Source: an uncultured Clostridia bacterium (GTDB taxonomy: Bacteria > Bacillota > Clostridia > Lachnospirales > CAG-274). From it: DNA of 13,877 bases. The translations under genes and the position numbers were made by a program. Shown in pieces: positions 13,814 through 13,877 of the stretch; within the stretch, counting starts at the first letter, position 1; the number at the start of each line of letters is the position of its first letter. The stretch spans positions 1 through 13,877 of the forward strand of contig CAJTVH010000064.1 in NCBI GenBank assembly GCA_910579745.1, written 5' to 3'. A model generated the notes under the pieces. That model was not told where the DNA came from. It did no database searches and saw nothing but the letters and a program-made list of their open reading frames with translations.

Positions 13814-13877
13814 TATGAGTTGACACTTTTTTTACAAGGATTCCATATCTAAGTTGCAACATCCAGAGATTTATAAT

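Overview
The window looks like chromosomal DNA of a low-GC Gram-positive bacterium, most likely a gut-type member of the Clostridia. It is AT-rich, ribosome-binding sites are strong (GGAGG-like), and the gene families are typical of that class: a mannose-family PTS, an Rpn-type nuclease, a CAP/SCP secreted protein, a TetM-like translation GTPase and a STAND/TPR regulator. This assignment is inference from family content; no rRNA or other marker gene is present.

Layout. (1) 1-3462: a plus-strand PTS operon. It holds the end of a mannose-family EIID permease subunit, a small two-helix membrane protein, a Cof-type HAD phosphatase broken by one in-frame TAA, an HPr-like protein and Enzyme I. Enzyme I and HPr carry the phosphoryl relay that energises the permease, so general and sugar-specific PTS parts sit together. 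The HPr keeps His15 but has Lys where Ser46 is expected. (2) 3463-5464: a graveyard of repeats and decayed genes. It contains two MITE-like inverted-repeat elements, a DNA/RNA non-specific endonuclease remnant with about four indels, a small HTH regulator gene split by a 125-bp MITE with a 7-bp target duplication, and a truncated serine recombinase. (3) 5411-7514: minus-strand genes behind a strong bidirectional terminator: an Rpn-family nuclease, and a Gfo/Idh/MocA oxidoreductase interrupted by a single in-frame TAA. Both are preceded by the same 25-bp promoter-like repeat. (4) 7705-9303: a secreted-protein gene that has lost its start, a 280-bp hairpin-rich element with terminal inverted repeats, and an intact secreted CAP-domain protein. 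(5) 9453-12411: three closely spaced plus-strand genes: a macrodomain hydrolase, a YunG-like Cys/His/Asp protein and a TetM/EF-G-like GTPase. (6) 12579-13877: a terminator-like hairpin and the C-terminal part of a minus-strand NB-ARC/TPR-type regulator that appears frameshifted in an A7 tract.

The striking theme is the number of recently or partly broken genes: roughly seven among about sixteen. Small palindromic elements lie between or inside them. I did not find a convincing new defence or biosynthetic system. The most checkable novelties are the Lys46 HPr, the MITE-split regulator, the two in-frame TAA interruptions, the hairpin element at 8183-8464 and the macrodomain/YunG/GTPase trio.
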